From Saccharopolyspora hirsuta (GTDB taxonomy: Bacteria > Actinomycetota > Actinomycetes > Mycobacteriales > Pseudonocardiaceae), in assembly GCF_008630535.1 (NCBI RefSeq), contig NZ_VWPH01000016.1, positions 124,001 to 188,000 of the forward strand: 64,000 nt of DNA, written 5' to 3'. Positions 1 through 9,600 of this stretch are shown here, piece after piece. Position 1 is the first letter of the stretch. The number at the start of each line of letters is the position of its first letter. Below the pieces are notes generated by a model. That model had not been told where the DNA came from and made no database searches. It was given only the letters and a program-made list of their open reading frames with translations. The position numbers and the translations under genes were made by a program.

Positions 1-1008
1 TCCCATGCCGACGACTTCGCCGTTCGCGGAGATCGCGAGCAGCGAGCGCCCCAGGGCCGGGGTGAGCAGCCGCTGCAGGCCGCGTTCGCCGGGGGCCGGG
101 CCGGGGCTGAAGTAGCGGCGGAAGCGGGCTGCGCTGGAGCAGCGCTCGTGGAACTCGGCGACCGGACCGAGGTCGTCGCGGTCGGCGGGGCGGATCGTCA
201 GCTCCTCGCCGTCCGCGGTGCGCGCGGTGTGGGACGCTGGGCGGAGGTGGGTTCGGCAGGCCGCGGCGAGGTCGACCATCGCGGTCGCCCGGGCGAACTC
301 GGCCGGGGTGAACGAACCGCTGGGGCGCTCCAGGACCAGTGCGCCGCCGCCCGGGGCGGGCAGGCACATCGCCGAGTCGGTGTGCGCTGGCTCCTCCTGC
401 CAGTGGACCTCCACCCGACCGAGCAGTGCGCGCAGTGCACGGACGAGGTCGGTTCGGCCCCGGACCAGGTCGGTGGCCAGGTTCGCGGTTCGCGTCGGCA
501 CGTCGTCGAGTTCGCGGACGTCCGCCCGGGCGACGACGACGTCCCGGCCGCCCGCTGCCTCGACCGCCTCGATCAGCTCCCACCGGCTGATCCGGTCGGG
601 GACGTGCAGCAGCACCTCGTCGACCGCGCCGTCCGGAACCGGGTGCACCTGCATGGTTCGGATGTCGCCGCCGAGGGCGGCCAGGCCTCCGGCCAGGCGG
701 GCGAGCCTGCCCGGGGTGTCGGTGACCGAGGCGCGCACCCGCCACAGCGTCTGCCGCACGGCGACCTCGTCCTGAACGGGCTCCGGGACGGGCGCCGAAA
801 CCCGGGGCGGCCGCCTGCGGCACCGGCGAACCGCCGCGACGCCCAGCAGGACGGCGCCGATCGACAGCAGCACGAACGGACCAACGGCCCCGGCGTGCAC
901 GCCGGTCACGGCGAGGTTCACCGCGCCCGCCGCCAGGAACAGCGCGGCCAGCTCGACGAGTTCGCGGGTCCAGTCCCCGCGCACGTGGCGATGCGGTGTG
1001 GGAGTCAT
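1..1008 (-). CDS. Membrane-anchored ACT-domain / GNAT acetyltransferase-like protein (C-terminus beyond window)
   Basis: The protein starts at the ATG ending at 1008 and stays open to the window edge, so 336 residues are visible and the C-terminus is missing. Residues about 18-60 form two hydrophobic segments followed by an Arg-rich stretch. Residues about 85-160 read as an ACT-like regulatory domain (DTPGRLARLAGGLAALGG, then TMQVHP). From about residue 270 a GNAT-type acetyltransferase fold begins (TIRPADRDDLGPVAEFH, then SLLAISANGEVVGMG). ACT domains usually bind amino acids, so amino-acid-controlled acetylation is inferred; the substrate is unknown. It is divergent from the lipase at 1428. 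The catalytic core lies partly outside the window. Confidence 0.75.
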   Translation of the reverse strand, partial: MTPTPHRHVRGDWTRELVELAALFLAAGAVNLAVTGVHAGAVGPFVLLSIGAVLLGVAAVRRCRRRPPRVSAPVPEPVQDEVAVRQTLWRVRASVTDTPGRLARLAGGLAALGGDIRTMQVHPVPDGAVDEVLLHVPDRISRWELIEAVEAAGGRDVVVARADVRELDDVPTRTANLATDLVRGRTDLVRALRALLGRVEVHWQEEPAHTDSAMCLPAPGGGALVLERPSGSFTPAEFARATAMVDLAAACRTHLRPASHTARTADGEELTIRPADRDDLGPVAEFHERCSSAARFRRYFSPGPAPGERGLQRLLTPALGRSLLAISANGEVVGMG

Positions 1009-1427
1009 GCACCCATGCTCGCGAGCTCGTGTTGCATCCGCTCGAACCCCGATTTCGGCGAGGTAACACGGGCGACGTCACACTCCGGGGCGGCGCTGTT
1101 CTCTCACCACCGCGCGGAAAGTTCTGCCCTCTGGGCGCTTTCCCGTTCATCGTGCGCGTTGTGCACCGGCGAACCGTTCCGGGGCACCACGTGCGGGGCG
1201 TCGGCTCCGCAGCGGCGGGACCGCGTCTCACCTCAGGTGGACCTGCGCACCGGGATGTGCATGGGGGCGCGAATTTTTCGCGTGCGGCTGACAAGTTTCG
1301 AACAGCGAGCTCGTCACCCGTTGCCCTCCACAACCGTCCGCTGTTGGCTCTGGTGTCGTCCAACGCGCATCCCCGCACGACCGCACCGCGAGTGCGGACG
1401 TGCGGCCGTCCTTCCCGGAGAGCGAAC
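1009..1427. other. Divergent intergenic region with a CGCGAA palindrome
   Basis: This 419-base gap separates the divergent ACT/GNAT gene from the secreted lipase and must hold both promoters. No convincing coding region is seen. A perfect 6-bp inverted repeat, CGCGAA-TTT-TTCGCG, lies at 1268-1282 and could be an operator or a small hairpin. The lipase ribosome binding site (GGAGAGCG) lies just before 1428. I could not assign -35/-10 boxes with confidence. Confidence 0.4.
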
Positions 1428-2657
1428 ATGACAGCTGCACTGCGTCGCGGGGCGAGCGCGGTGATCGCGACGGCGATCACCGCCACCGCCCTGGTCGTCA
1501 CGGGTCCGGCCGCGAGCGCCGACGAGGCGTTCTACCAGCCACCGGATCCGCTGCCCGCCGGGCGCGACGGCGATGTGATCAAGTCACAGCCGTCGAACAT
1601 CGCCGGTGCCCAGGCGACCCGCATCATGTACCTGTCCCAGGACGAGGACGGCACGGCGATCCCGGTCACCGGGACGGTGCTGGTGCCCGACAAGCCCTGG
1701 GAGGGGCCGGGACCGCGCCCGATCGTCGGGTACGCCCCGTTCACCGCAGGCATCGGGGACCAGTGCGCACCGTCGAAGACCCTGGCCGGAGAACCGGGCG
1801 GCGACATCACCACCGAGTTCCAGCGCGGGTTCATCAACCAGCTGCTGGACCGGGGCATCGCCGTGGCCCAGACCGACTACCAGGGCCTGGGCACCCCCGG
1901 CGACCACACCTACGTGATGCGGGAGGTCAGCGCGCACGCGGTGCTCGACGGGATCCGGGCCGCCCAGCGGCTGCCCGAGGCCGACCTCCCCGACGACGGG
2001 CCCGTCGGCATCACGGGGTACTCCCAGGGCGGCGGCGCCGCGGCGGCCGCGGCCGAGCTGGCACCGCAGTACGCGCCGGAACTGGACCTCAAGGGCGCTT
2101 ACTCGGGCGCCCCACCGGCCGATCTCTCCGTGCTGGCCGAGTCCATCGACGGCAGCTACGCCGCGGGGTTCGGCGGCTTCGCCCTGATCGGCACCAACGC
2201 CGCCTACCCGGAGCTGCGGATCGTCGAGGACCTGGCCAACGACAAGGGCAAGCAGTTCTTCGAAGAAGCGCGCAAGGTCTGCACCCTCGAAGCGCTGGTC
2301 AAGTTCGCCGGCATGAAGACCAGCGACCTCACCGCGGACGGGCGCTCGCTCGCCGAGTACCTGGCGGTCGAGCCGTTCCGGACGGTCGCCGAGCAGCAGC
2401 GGGTCGGCAACCTCGCCCCGGCGGTTCCGGTGCAGGTCGGCCACAACCCGGCCGACGACATCGTGCCCTACGAGCAGGGCAAGCAGATGGCGCGCGACTG
2501 GTGCGCCAAGGGCGCCAGCGTGCAGTTCACCGACCTGCCCGCGGCGCCGGTGTTCGCCCACGTCGGCGCCCTGCCACCGGCCCAGGCCGACTCGGCGAAC
2601 TGGCTGGTCGACCGGTTCACCGGCAAACCGGCGCCGAGCAACTGCGGGCAGTTCTGA
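1428..2657 (+). CDS. Secreted lipase, LIP (secretory lipase) family
   Basis: 409 aa. The start at 1428 follows a GGAG site and gives a clean signal peptide (basic MTAALRRGAS, hydrophobic core, cleavage near AASA). The mature protein has an alpha/beta-hydrolase fold with the nucleophile elbow GYSQGG (Ser199), an Asp near NPADD, and a His in FAHVG close to the C-terminus, as in secretory triacylglycerol lipases. It probably hydrolyses extracellular acylglycerols or lipid esters. A paralogue lies at 32000-33271. A strong hairpin separates it from the reductase/desaturase/synthase genes downstream, so it may be a separate transcript or the upstream member of the same one. Confidence 0.85.
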   Translation: MTAALRRGASAVIATAITATALVVTGPAASADEAFYQPPDPLPAGRDGDVIKSQPSNIAGAQATRIMYLSQDEDGTAIPVTGTVLVPDKPWEGPGPRPIVGYAPFTAGIGDQCAPSKTLAGEPGGDITTEFQRGFINQLLDRGIAVAQTDYQGLGTPGDHTYVMREVSAHAVLDGIRAAQRLPEADLPDDGPVGITGYSQGGGAAAAAAELAPQYAPELDLKGAYSGAPPADLSVLAESIDGSYAAGFGGFALIGTNAAYPELRIVEDLANDKGKQFFEEARKVCTLEALVKFAGMKTSDLTADGRSLAEYLAVEPFRTVAEQQRVGNLAPAVPVQVGHNPADDIVPYEQGKQMARDWCAKGASVQFTDLPAAPVFAHVGALPPAQADSANWLVDRFTGKPAPSNCGQF

Positions 2658-2677
2658 AGCGCCTCGCACCGCGACGT

Positions 2678-2717
2678 CGTCCGAGGTGCCGGGCGGGCTC
2701 GCCTCGCACCTCGGACG
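2678..2717 (+). terminator. 12-bp stem hairpin between lipase and reductase
   Basis: Arms CGTCCGAGGTGC (2678-2689) and GCACCTCGGACG (2706-2717) are perfectly complementary, with a 16-nt loop and no U-tract. It sits 20 nt after the lipase stop and 26 nt before the reductase GTG. It could terminate the lipase transcript or act as a processing or attenuation element at the head of the lipid cluster. Confidence 0.6.
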
Positions 2718-2743
2718 CGGAACCCGGATAGGAGCAGGGCATC

Positions 2744-3877
2744 GTGGTGAACGCAATCCCAGCGCGGACGTGGCAGCAGGTGGTGTGGCGCCGAACGCGC
2801 CGCGTGCTGTCCTCGCGGATCGTCAACGCCCTCGCCGAACCCCACGGCGTCGACCGCTATTTGGGCCTGATCAATCCACTGTGGTCGGTGGACGAGGTGC
2901 GGGCGCTGGTCGTCGCGGTGTCCAGGCGCACCGCCGACACCACCACCCTGACGCTGCGCCCGAACGCCAACTGGCGCGGAGCCGAGGCCGGGCAGCACGT
3001 GCGGCTCTCCGTCGAGATCGACGGTGTGACCCGCACCAGGTGCTTCTCGCTGGCCAACTCGGCCGACCGCCGCGACGGCACGCTCGAGATCACCGCCAAG
3101 GTGAACCCGGCGGGCACCGTCAGCCGATGGCTCCGCGAGCACGCGAAGCCGGGTCTGGTGGTCGGGCTGTCGCAGGCCGGAGGCGGCTTCGCACTGCCCG
3201 ACCGGCCCGGTGAGCACGTCCTGCTGATCAGCGGCGGCAGCGGCATCACACCCGTGATGTCGATCGCGCGGACCCTGCTGGCCCGCGGCCACCCCGGCCG
3301 GATCAGCTTCCTGCACTACGCGCGCCGCCCGGAGGACGTCGTCTACCGCGCGGAACTCGCGGACATGGCCCGGGCGCACCCACACTTCGCGCTCGCCCTC
3401 TCCTTCACCCGCCGACCCGGACGAGGGCAGTTCGACGGGCGGTTCGACGCCGTCCACGTCCGCGCGCTCGCCCCCGACTACCAGAACGCCCTCACCTACG
3501 CCTGCGGACCGGCACCGCTGCTCGCCGACGTCGGTGCGATGTGGACCGGGGAAGGCCTCGCCGAACGGCTGCGGATCGAGCGGTTCGCGCTGGCCCCCGC
3601 GCCATCCGCCACCGCCGAGCAGACCGCGGGCGAACTGCGGTTCACCCGCAGCGGCATCACCGCGCCGGCCGACGGGCGAACGCTGCTCGAACAGGCCGAG
3701 AGCGCCGGTCTGCGTCCCGAGCACGGCTGCCGGATGGGCATCTGCCACACGTGCAGCAGCGTCAAGTCCTCCGGTGCTGTGCGCGACGTGCGCAGCGGTG
3801 CGGTCAGCACCGAACCGGACGAGCGGATCCAGCTGTGCGTGATGGCCCCGGTCGGGGACGTCGACATCGCGATCTGA
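2744..3877 (+). CDS. Ferredoxin-NAD(P)H reductase with C-terminal 2Fe-2S domain (desaturase electron donor)
   Basis: 377 aa, GTG start 9 nt after AGGAG. The order is an N-terminal FAD-binding domain (about 40-140, with RCFSLANS), an NAD-binding domain (about 145-260, with LLISGGSGITPVMS), and a plant-type 2Fe-2S domain with C329, C334, C337 and C365 (CX4CX2CX27C). This is the architecture of mycobacterial Rv3230c, which feeds electrons to the stearoyl desaturase DesA3. The desaturase gene follows after 47 bp, so the pair very likely works as an NAD(P)H-dependent acyl desaturation system. It is probably membrane-associated through its partner. Confidence 0.9.
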   Translation: MVNAIPARTWQQVVWRRTRRVLSSRIVNALAEPHGVDRYLGLINPLWSVDEVRALVVAVSRRTADTTTLTLRPNANWRGAEAGQHVRLSVEIDGVTRTRCFSLANSADRRDGTLEITAKVNPAGTVSRWLREHAKPGLVVGLSQAGGGFALPDRPGEHVLLISGGSGITPVMSIARTLLARGHPGRISFLHYARRPEDVVYRAELADMARAHPHFALALSFTRRPGRGQFDGRFDAVHVRALAPDYQNALTYACGPAPLLADVGAMWTGEGLAERLRIERFALAPAPSATAEQTAGELRFTRSGITAPADGRTLLEQAESAGLRPEHGCRMGICHTCSSVKSSGAVRDVRSGAVSTEPDERIQLCVMAPVGDVDIAI

Positions 3878-3924
3878 CCGCGCGCGGACCGCGTGCGGCA
3901 CCGACAGCCGAGAAGGAGCAGAAG

Positions 3925-5043
3925 GTGAGCCGAACCAGCGTTGCCCGCCTGACCGACGAACAGCTCGACGCGCTCGGCGCGGAGCTCGACGCGATCCGGC
4001 GGGAGCTGATCGACGACCTCGGCGAGCAGGACGCCGCCTACATCCGCCGGATCGTCGACGTGCAGCGGCGGTTCGAGGTCCTCGGCCGCGCGCTGCTGTG
4101 GGCCGGGTGGTTCCCGCCCGCCTGGCTGGCCGGGACGGCGGCGCTGTCGATCTCCAAGATCCTGGACAACATGGAGATCGGCCACAACGTGATGCACGGC
4201 CAGTACGACTGGATGGGCGATCCCGAGCTGAACTCCAAGATGTTCGAGTGGGACACCGCCTGCCCGTCCGAGCAGTGGCGGCGCACGCACAACTACGTGC
4301 ACCACACCTACACCAACATCCTGGGCAAGGACCGCGACATCGGCTACGGCCTGCTGCGCATGCTCGACGAGCAGCGGTGGCGCCCGTACTACCTCGGCAA
4401 CCCGGTGTACGCGTTCCTGCTCATGGTCGCGTTCGAGTGGGGCGTGATGCTGCACGACCTCGAGATCGACCGGATCCTCAGCGGCCGTCGCACGTGGTCG
4501 GAGACCAAGGGCATCCGCAGGCAGATGTGGCACAAGGGCGTCAAGCAGGTGCTCAAGGACTACGTGCTGTTCCCCGCGCTCAGCGGGCCGAACGCGCTGC
4601 CGACGCTCACCGGCAACGCGGTGGCCAACCTGGTGCGCAACGTGTGGGCGTTCAGCATCATCTTCTGCGGGCACTTCCCCGACGGCGTGGCCAGCTTCAC
4701 CGAGCACGAGTGCGAACGGGAGTCGCGCGGGCACTGGTACTACCGGCAGATGCTCGGCTCGGCCAACATCCGCGGCGGTGCGCTGTTCCACGTGCTGAGC
4801 GGGAACCTGGGATTCCAGATCGAGCACCACCTCTTCCCCGACATCCCCTCGCCCCGCTACCAGCAGATCGCGCCGCGCATCCGGGAGATCTGCGACCGAT
4901 ACGGCCTGAACTACACCACCGGGCCGCTGAGCAAGCAGATCGGCAACGTCTGGAAGAAGATCTTCCGGCTCGCCCTGCCACCCCAGCACGGCAGCCGATC
5001 GCGCGGTACCCCGGCACTTCGCGATGCGAAGAAGGTCGCATGA
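3925..5043 (+). CDS. Membrane fatty acid desaturase, DesA3-like
   Basis: 372 aa from a GTG preceded by AGAAGGAG. The three histidine boxes of di-iron acyl desaturases are present: HNVMH (from H87), HNYVHH (from H122) and QIEHH (H301-H302). Hydrophobic stretches around 60-85 and 165-185 fit a membrane enzyme. It likely introduces a cis double bond into a long-chain acyl-CoA, fed by the adjacent reductase. Its stop overlaps the start of a 50-aa ORF (ATGA). Placement in the synthase operon suggests that it supplies or modifies the acyl starter; that is inference. Confidence 0.9.
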   Translation: MSRTSVARLTDEQLDALGAELDAIRRELIDDLGEQDAAYIRRIVDVQRRFEVLGRALLWAGWFPPAWLAGTAALSISKILDNMEIGHNVMHGQYDWMGDPELNSKMFEWDTACPSEQWRRTHNYVHHTYTNILGKDRDIGYGLLRMLDEQRWRPYYLGNPVYAFLLMVAFEWGVMLHDLEIDRILSGRRTWSETKGIRRQMWHKGVKQVLKDYVLFPALSGPNALPTLTGNAVANLVRNVWAFSIIFCGHFPDGVASFTEHECERESRGHWYYRQMLGSANIRGGALFHVLSGNLGFQIEHHLFPDIPSPRYQQIAPRIREICDRYGLNYTTGPLSKQIGNVWKKIFRLALPPQHGSRSRGTPALRDAKKVA

Positions 5044-5192
5044 CCGCCAACCCGAGTTCTGCGCCCGCCCAAGACCCGCACGACCGCACCCCGGGGGAAC
5101 GTGACGCGACCCGGCCGCGGAAACCGCCGAACGCGAGATCAACGCGAAACGCGGCCACCGCTGTGGATCGCGGGGAGGAGGGATGGGGATGA
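5040..5192 (+). CDS. Small translationally coupled ORF, 50 aa, no recognised family
   Basis: The ATG at 5040 overlaps the desaturase stop (ATGA, 5040-5043) and its TGA at 5190-5192 overlaps the exporter ATG at 5189. The ORF therefore bridges the two genes with 4-base overlaps at both ends, the same coupling used across this cluster. The product is hydrophilic, rich in Pro, Arg, Asn and Ala, and looks disordered (starts MTANPSSAPAQD, ends RGEEGWG). It could be a real small protein, or a reading frame kept to couple translation of the exporter. I know no homologue. Confidence 0.5.
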   Translation: MTANPSSAPAQDPHDRTPGERDATRPRKPPNARSTRNAATAVDRGEEGWG

Positions 5193-6640
5193 GCACCGCT
5201 CCGGACGCGGTCGGCGTCGCCCCTCCGGCCGCTCACGCGTGCTCGGCCTCCCGGATCTCGCTGATCGTCGCGGTCGTGGCGTTCGTGACCACATTGGACA
5301 ACACGATCATCGCCGCCGCCGCGCCGTCGATCGGCCGGGAGCTGGGGCTGGAGCTGTCCACCCTGCAGTGGGTGAGCGTGGCCTACATGCTGCCCTACGG
5401 CGGCCTGCTGCTCGGTGCGGGCGCGCTGATCGACCAGTGGGGCCGCCGCCGCGCTCTGCTCGTCGCGTGCGCGTTGTTCGCCGCGGGTGCGCTGTGCGGC
5501 GGGGTGGCGCGTTCGGCCGAACTGCTGATCGCTGCCCGGGTCCTGCAGGGCACGGCGGCCGCCTTCCTCGTGCCGGGCACGCTCAGCCTGATCCGCACCG
5601 AACTGCCCGGCTCCGAGCGCGCCCGGGCCATCGCGGTGTGGACGGCGTCGCTGGCCGCCGCGCTCGCGCTGGGGCCGTGGCTGGGCGGGGCGCTGGCCGA
5701 GCACGCGCACTGGAGCTGGATCTTCCTGTGCAACATCCCGTTCCTCGCGGTGGCGGGCGGGCTGCTGGCGCGCACGGCGGAGCTGGTGCACCGCAGGCCC
5801 GGTGCGCCGGGGCGGGTGGGCTCGGCGGTGCTGGTCACCCTCGGCCTGGTGCTGCTGACCGCGTCCGCGGCTGCCTCGTGGGAGTCCGGCGCCTGCCAGC
5901 TCGTCGCCGCCGGGCTCGGGGTGACCGGGCTGGTCGTCTTCGCGGTGCGCGAACACCGCTCCCGCACCCCGCTGGTCCCCGCCGCCCTGCGCTCGAACCG
6001 CGTGTTCCTCGGCGCGAACGCGCTGATCCTGCTGTGGGGGCTGGGAATCAGCGGGATCGTGTTCTTCACCCCCGCGGTCTTCCAGGAGTCGCTCGGGCTG
6101 GCTCCCCAGGCGGCCGGGCTGCCGCTGGTCGTGGTCGCCGTCGCGGTGGTCGGCGCGACCCCGCTGGTGCCCGCCGCGACCAGGGCGCTGGGCGCGCACC
6201 GCGCGGTCTTCCTGGGGCTGCTCGCGCTGTCGGCCGGTCTGCTGCAGCTGGCGGCGGTCAACGACGAGACCTCGATGGCACCGCGGATCGCCGGTCTGGT
6301 GCTGGCCGGGATCGGCTCGGCGTTCACCGCCCCGATCACCGGGCGCGCGCTCGACCTCATCGGCGCGCAGGAGTCCGGTGCGGCCTCGGGGGCGCTGACC
6401 GCCTCGCGCGAGCTGTCGAGCGCGTTCGGGGTGGTGCTCATCGGTTTCGTGCTCACCGCGGTGCAGGCCGCCGAAGTGGGCGGTGGTGCTCCGCGGGGAC
6501 CGGCGCTGGCCAGCGGGTACGCGGCGGCGCTGGTCGTCGCGGCCTCGCTGCAGGCGGCCGGTGCAGTGCTCGCGCTCGTGGTGCTGCGCGCGCGGCGAGC
6601 CGGGGGATCGACGTCGGCCGAGAATTGCGAGGGAGCATGA
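5189..6640 (+). CDS. MFS exporter, DHA2 (14-TM) drug/lipid efflux type
   Basis: 483 aa from the ATG at 5189, preferred over 5183 because AGGAGG at 5176-5181 is then 7 nt away and the ATGA coupling is kept. The sequence is dense in membrane helices, with the motif C-like TLDNTIIAAAAPSIG of helix 1 and motif A-like DQWGRRRALL after helix 2, typical of 14-TM H+ antiporters. Its stop overlaps the synthase start at 6637. In mycobacteria MmpL proteins export such lipids; here an MFS pump takes that position, so export of the synthase product or precursor is inferred. Confidence 0.85.
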   Translation: MSTAPDAVGVAPPAAHACSASRISLIVAVVAFVTTLDNTIIAAAAPSIGRELGLELSTLQWVSVAYMLPYGGLLLGAGALIDQWGRRRALLVACALFAAGALCGGVARSAELLIAARVLQGTAAAFLVPGTLSLIRTELPGSERARAIAVWTASLAAALALGPWLGGALAEHAHWSWIFLCNIPFLAVAGGLLARTAELVHRRPGAPGRVGSAVLVTLGLVLLTASAAASWESGACQLVAAGLGVTGLVVFAVREHRSRTPLVPAALRSNRVFLGANALILLWGLGISGIVFFTPAVFQESLGLAPQAAGLPLVVVAVAVVGATPLVPAATRALGAHRAVFLGLLALSAGLLQLAAVNDETSMAPRIAGLVLAGIGSAFTAPITGRALDLIGAQESGAASGALTASRELSSAFGVVLIGFVLTAVQAAEVGGGAPRGPALASGYAAALVVAASLQAAGAVLALVVLRARRAGGSTSAENCEGA

Positions 6641-9600
6641 GCAGCACGGAGCTGACCGCGAACTCCGCACCGCGCGGTGCGGCTCAGTGGCGGGCATGGC
6701 TGACCGAACAGATCGCGGCGGTGACCGGGGCGCCGCTCAGCGAGCACGACGCGCACCGGCCGCTGCTGGAGTTCGGGGTGTCCTCGCGGGATGCGGTGGC
6801 TCTGGTGGCGCGGGCGGGCGAACTGCTCGGCCGGGAACTGCCGGGCACGCTGGTGTGGTCGGCGCCCACGATCGCCGAACTGGCCGAGGTGCTCGCCGGT
6901 GATCCCGCAGGTCGAGCGATGTCCGGAGCTCCCGGGCCCCGGCGAGCTGCCGAGGAGGACGTCGCGGTCGTCGGCCTGGCCTGCCGGATGCCCGGGGCGC
7001 ACGCGGCCGAGGAGTTCTGGCGGCTGCTCCGCGACGGCCGGTCGGCCATCGGAGCGGTTCCGGCCGGGCGCTGGGAGCGGTTCGTCCCCGACGTGGCCGA
7101 GCGCGATCTTCCCGCCCGCGGCGGGTTCCTCGACGACGTGGCCGGTTTCGACGCCGAGTTCTTCGGGATCAGCCCCGGCGAGGCGGAGGTGGTGGACCCG
7201 CAGCAGAGGTTGCTGCTCGAGGTGGTCTGGGAAGCGCTGGCGCACGCCGGGATTCCCGCGGGATCGCTGCGGGGCACCGACTGCGGGGTGTTCGTCGGCC
7301 TGTCGGCCACCGAGTACGCGCAGCTGACGATGACCGACCTCGACCGCATCGACACCTGGTCGGCCACCGGCGCCGCGGCTTCGATCGCCGCGAACCGGGT
7401 GTCCTACCAGCTCGGCGTGCACGGCCCGAGCCTCACCACCGACACCGCCTGCTCCTCCTCCCTGGTCGCGGTGCACCAAGCCGTGCGCGCGCTGGTGGAC
7501 GGCGAGGCCAGCGCGGCGATCGCCTGCGGGGTCAACCTCCTGCTGTCCCCGGCGATCACGCAGAACTTCCACCGCGCCGGGCTGCTCTCGGCCGACGGCC
7601 GGTGCAAGCCCTTCGACGCCGCCGCCGACGGCATCGTGCGCGGCGAGGGCTGCGGTGCCGTGGTGCTCAAGCGGCTCGGCGACGCCGAGCGCGACCAGGA
7701 CCGGATCCTCGCGGTGATCAAGGGCAGCGCGGTCAACTCCGACGGCCGCTCCAACGGCCTCATGGCACCCAACCCGGCCGCGCAGCAGCAGGTTCTGGCG
7801 CGCGCCTACCACCGCGCGGGGCTGCGAGCGCGCTCGGTGGACTACGTCGAGGCGCACGGCACCGGCACGCTGCTCGGCGACCCGGTCGAAGCGGGTGCGC
7901 TGGCCGCGGTCCTCGGCGCCGGGCGCCGTCCGCGCCAGCCGCTGCTGATCGGCTCGGTGAAGTCCAACATCGGGCACCTGGAGGGGGCGGCCGGAATCGC
8001 CGGGCTGATCAAGGTGGTGCTGGGCCTGCGGCACGGGCGGATCCCGCCCACGCTGAACTTCACCGCCCCCAACCCGGGAATCGACTTCACCGGCCTGGCC
8101 GTCGTCACCGAAGGCACCGAGTGGCCGCGCTACAGCGGTGTCGCGCGGGCCGGGGTCTCGTCGTTCGGGTTCGGCGGGACCAACGCCCACGTCGTGGTCG
8201 AGGAATGGCCCCGCACACCTCCCCCGGTCCGCCGGGACTCCCCCGGCAGGCCGGAAGTCGTCGTGGTGTCCGGACGTTCGCCCGAGCGGCTGCGCACCCG
8301 GGCACGCGCGCTGGCCGACTGGCTCGACGGTCACCGCGACGAGGGGATCGCGGCGATCGCCGCGGCGTGCGCCCACGCCTGCGACGACGAGCCCGCCCGC
8401 GCCGCGGTGTCCGCGCGCGACAACGGGGAGCTGGCCGAACGGCTGCGCCGGATCGCCGGGGGAGCCCCGGTGCGCACCGCCGAGCCCCGCGGCCCCGGTC
8501 CGGTCTTCGTGTTCTCCGGGTACGGTTCGCAGTGGCCGGGAATGGGCCGCCGCTTGCTGGCCGAGGAACCCGCGTTCGCCCGGGCCGTCGACGGGCTCGC
8601 ACCCGCGTTCCGCCGGATCGCCGGGGTCGAGCTGGCCGACCTGCTGTCCGGTGTGGACGACGGCACCGACGCACCCGTCTCGATCGAGCAGCTGGCGCTG
8701 TTCGGCACCCAGGTCGCGCTGGCGGAGCTGTGGCAGGCGCACGGGGTCCAGCCCGCCGCGGTCCTCGGTCACTCGATGGGCGAGGTGGCCGCAGCGGTGG
8801 TGATCGGTGCGCTGGAACCCGACGACGGGCTGCGCGTGATGCTGCACCGCACCGGGGTGCTCGACGAGCTCCAAGCGCGCGGCGCCGGGGCGATGGCGGC
8901 CGTCGGCCTGTCCGCCGATGAGGTGGCCGAGCTCGCTGAGCGCTTCGACGGGGTGGCCGTCGCGGTGCACGCCTCCCCCGCTCAGTGCACTGTGACCGGT
9001 CCGGCCGACCAGGTGCGCGCGCTGGTGGACCACGTGGTGGCGGGTGGCGGTCTGGCCCGGGTTCTGCTGTCCGGCGCGGCGAGCCATTCCGCGGCGGTCG
9101 AGCCGCTGCTCGACGGGTTCACCACCGCGCTGGGAGGACTCCGGCCCGCACCGGGAAGGCCGGAGGTCGCGTGCTACTCGAGCGTGCTGGACGATCCGCG
9201 GCGACGACCGGACTTCGGCGCCGGGTACTGGGCGGCGAACCTGCGCGAGCAGGTGCGCTTCACGCAGGCGGTCGCGGCGGCCGTAGCCGACGGGCACCGG
9301 CGGTTCATCGAGATCGCACCGCATCCCGTCGTGGCCGCGGCGATCGAGCAGACCGCGGCCGCGACCGGCGTCGACGACGTGGCGGTGATCCCGACCCTGC
9401 GTCGTGATCCCGGCGGGACCACCGGTGGTTTCGCGGCCGCACTGGCCGATGTCAGCGCCTGCGACGGGGCCGCCGTCCTGCGGCGCCGCTATCCCCGGGT
9501 GGTGCTCGACCTCCCGGCACCGGTCTGGCAGCACCGGCACTACTGGGTCGACACCGGTGGCCGGGCGGGCGCCCGGAGCGGGCACCCGTTCCTCGGCGAG

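Noticed and set aside
996..1427. Upstream extension of the first lipase
   Set aside because: The extra 144 residues precede a perfect signal peptide and ribosome site at 1428, so they are not translated as part of the lipase.
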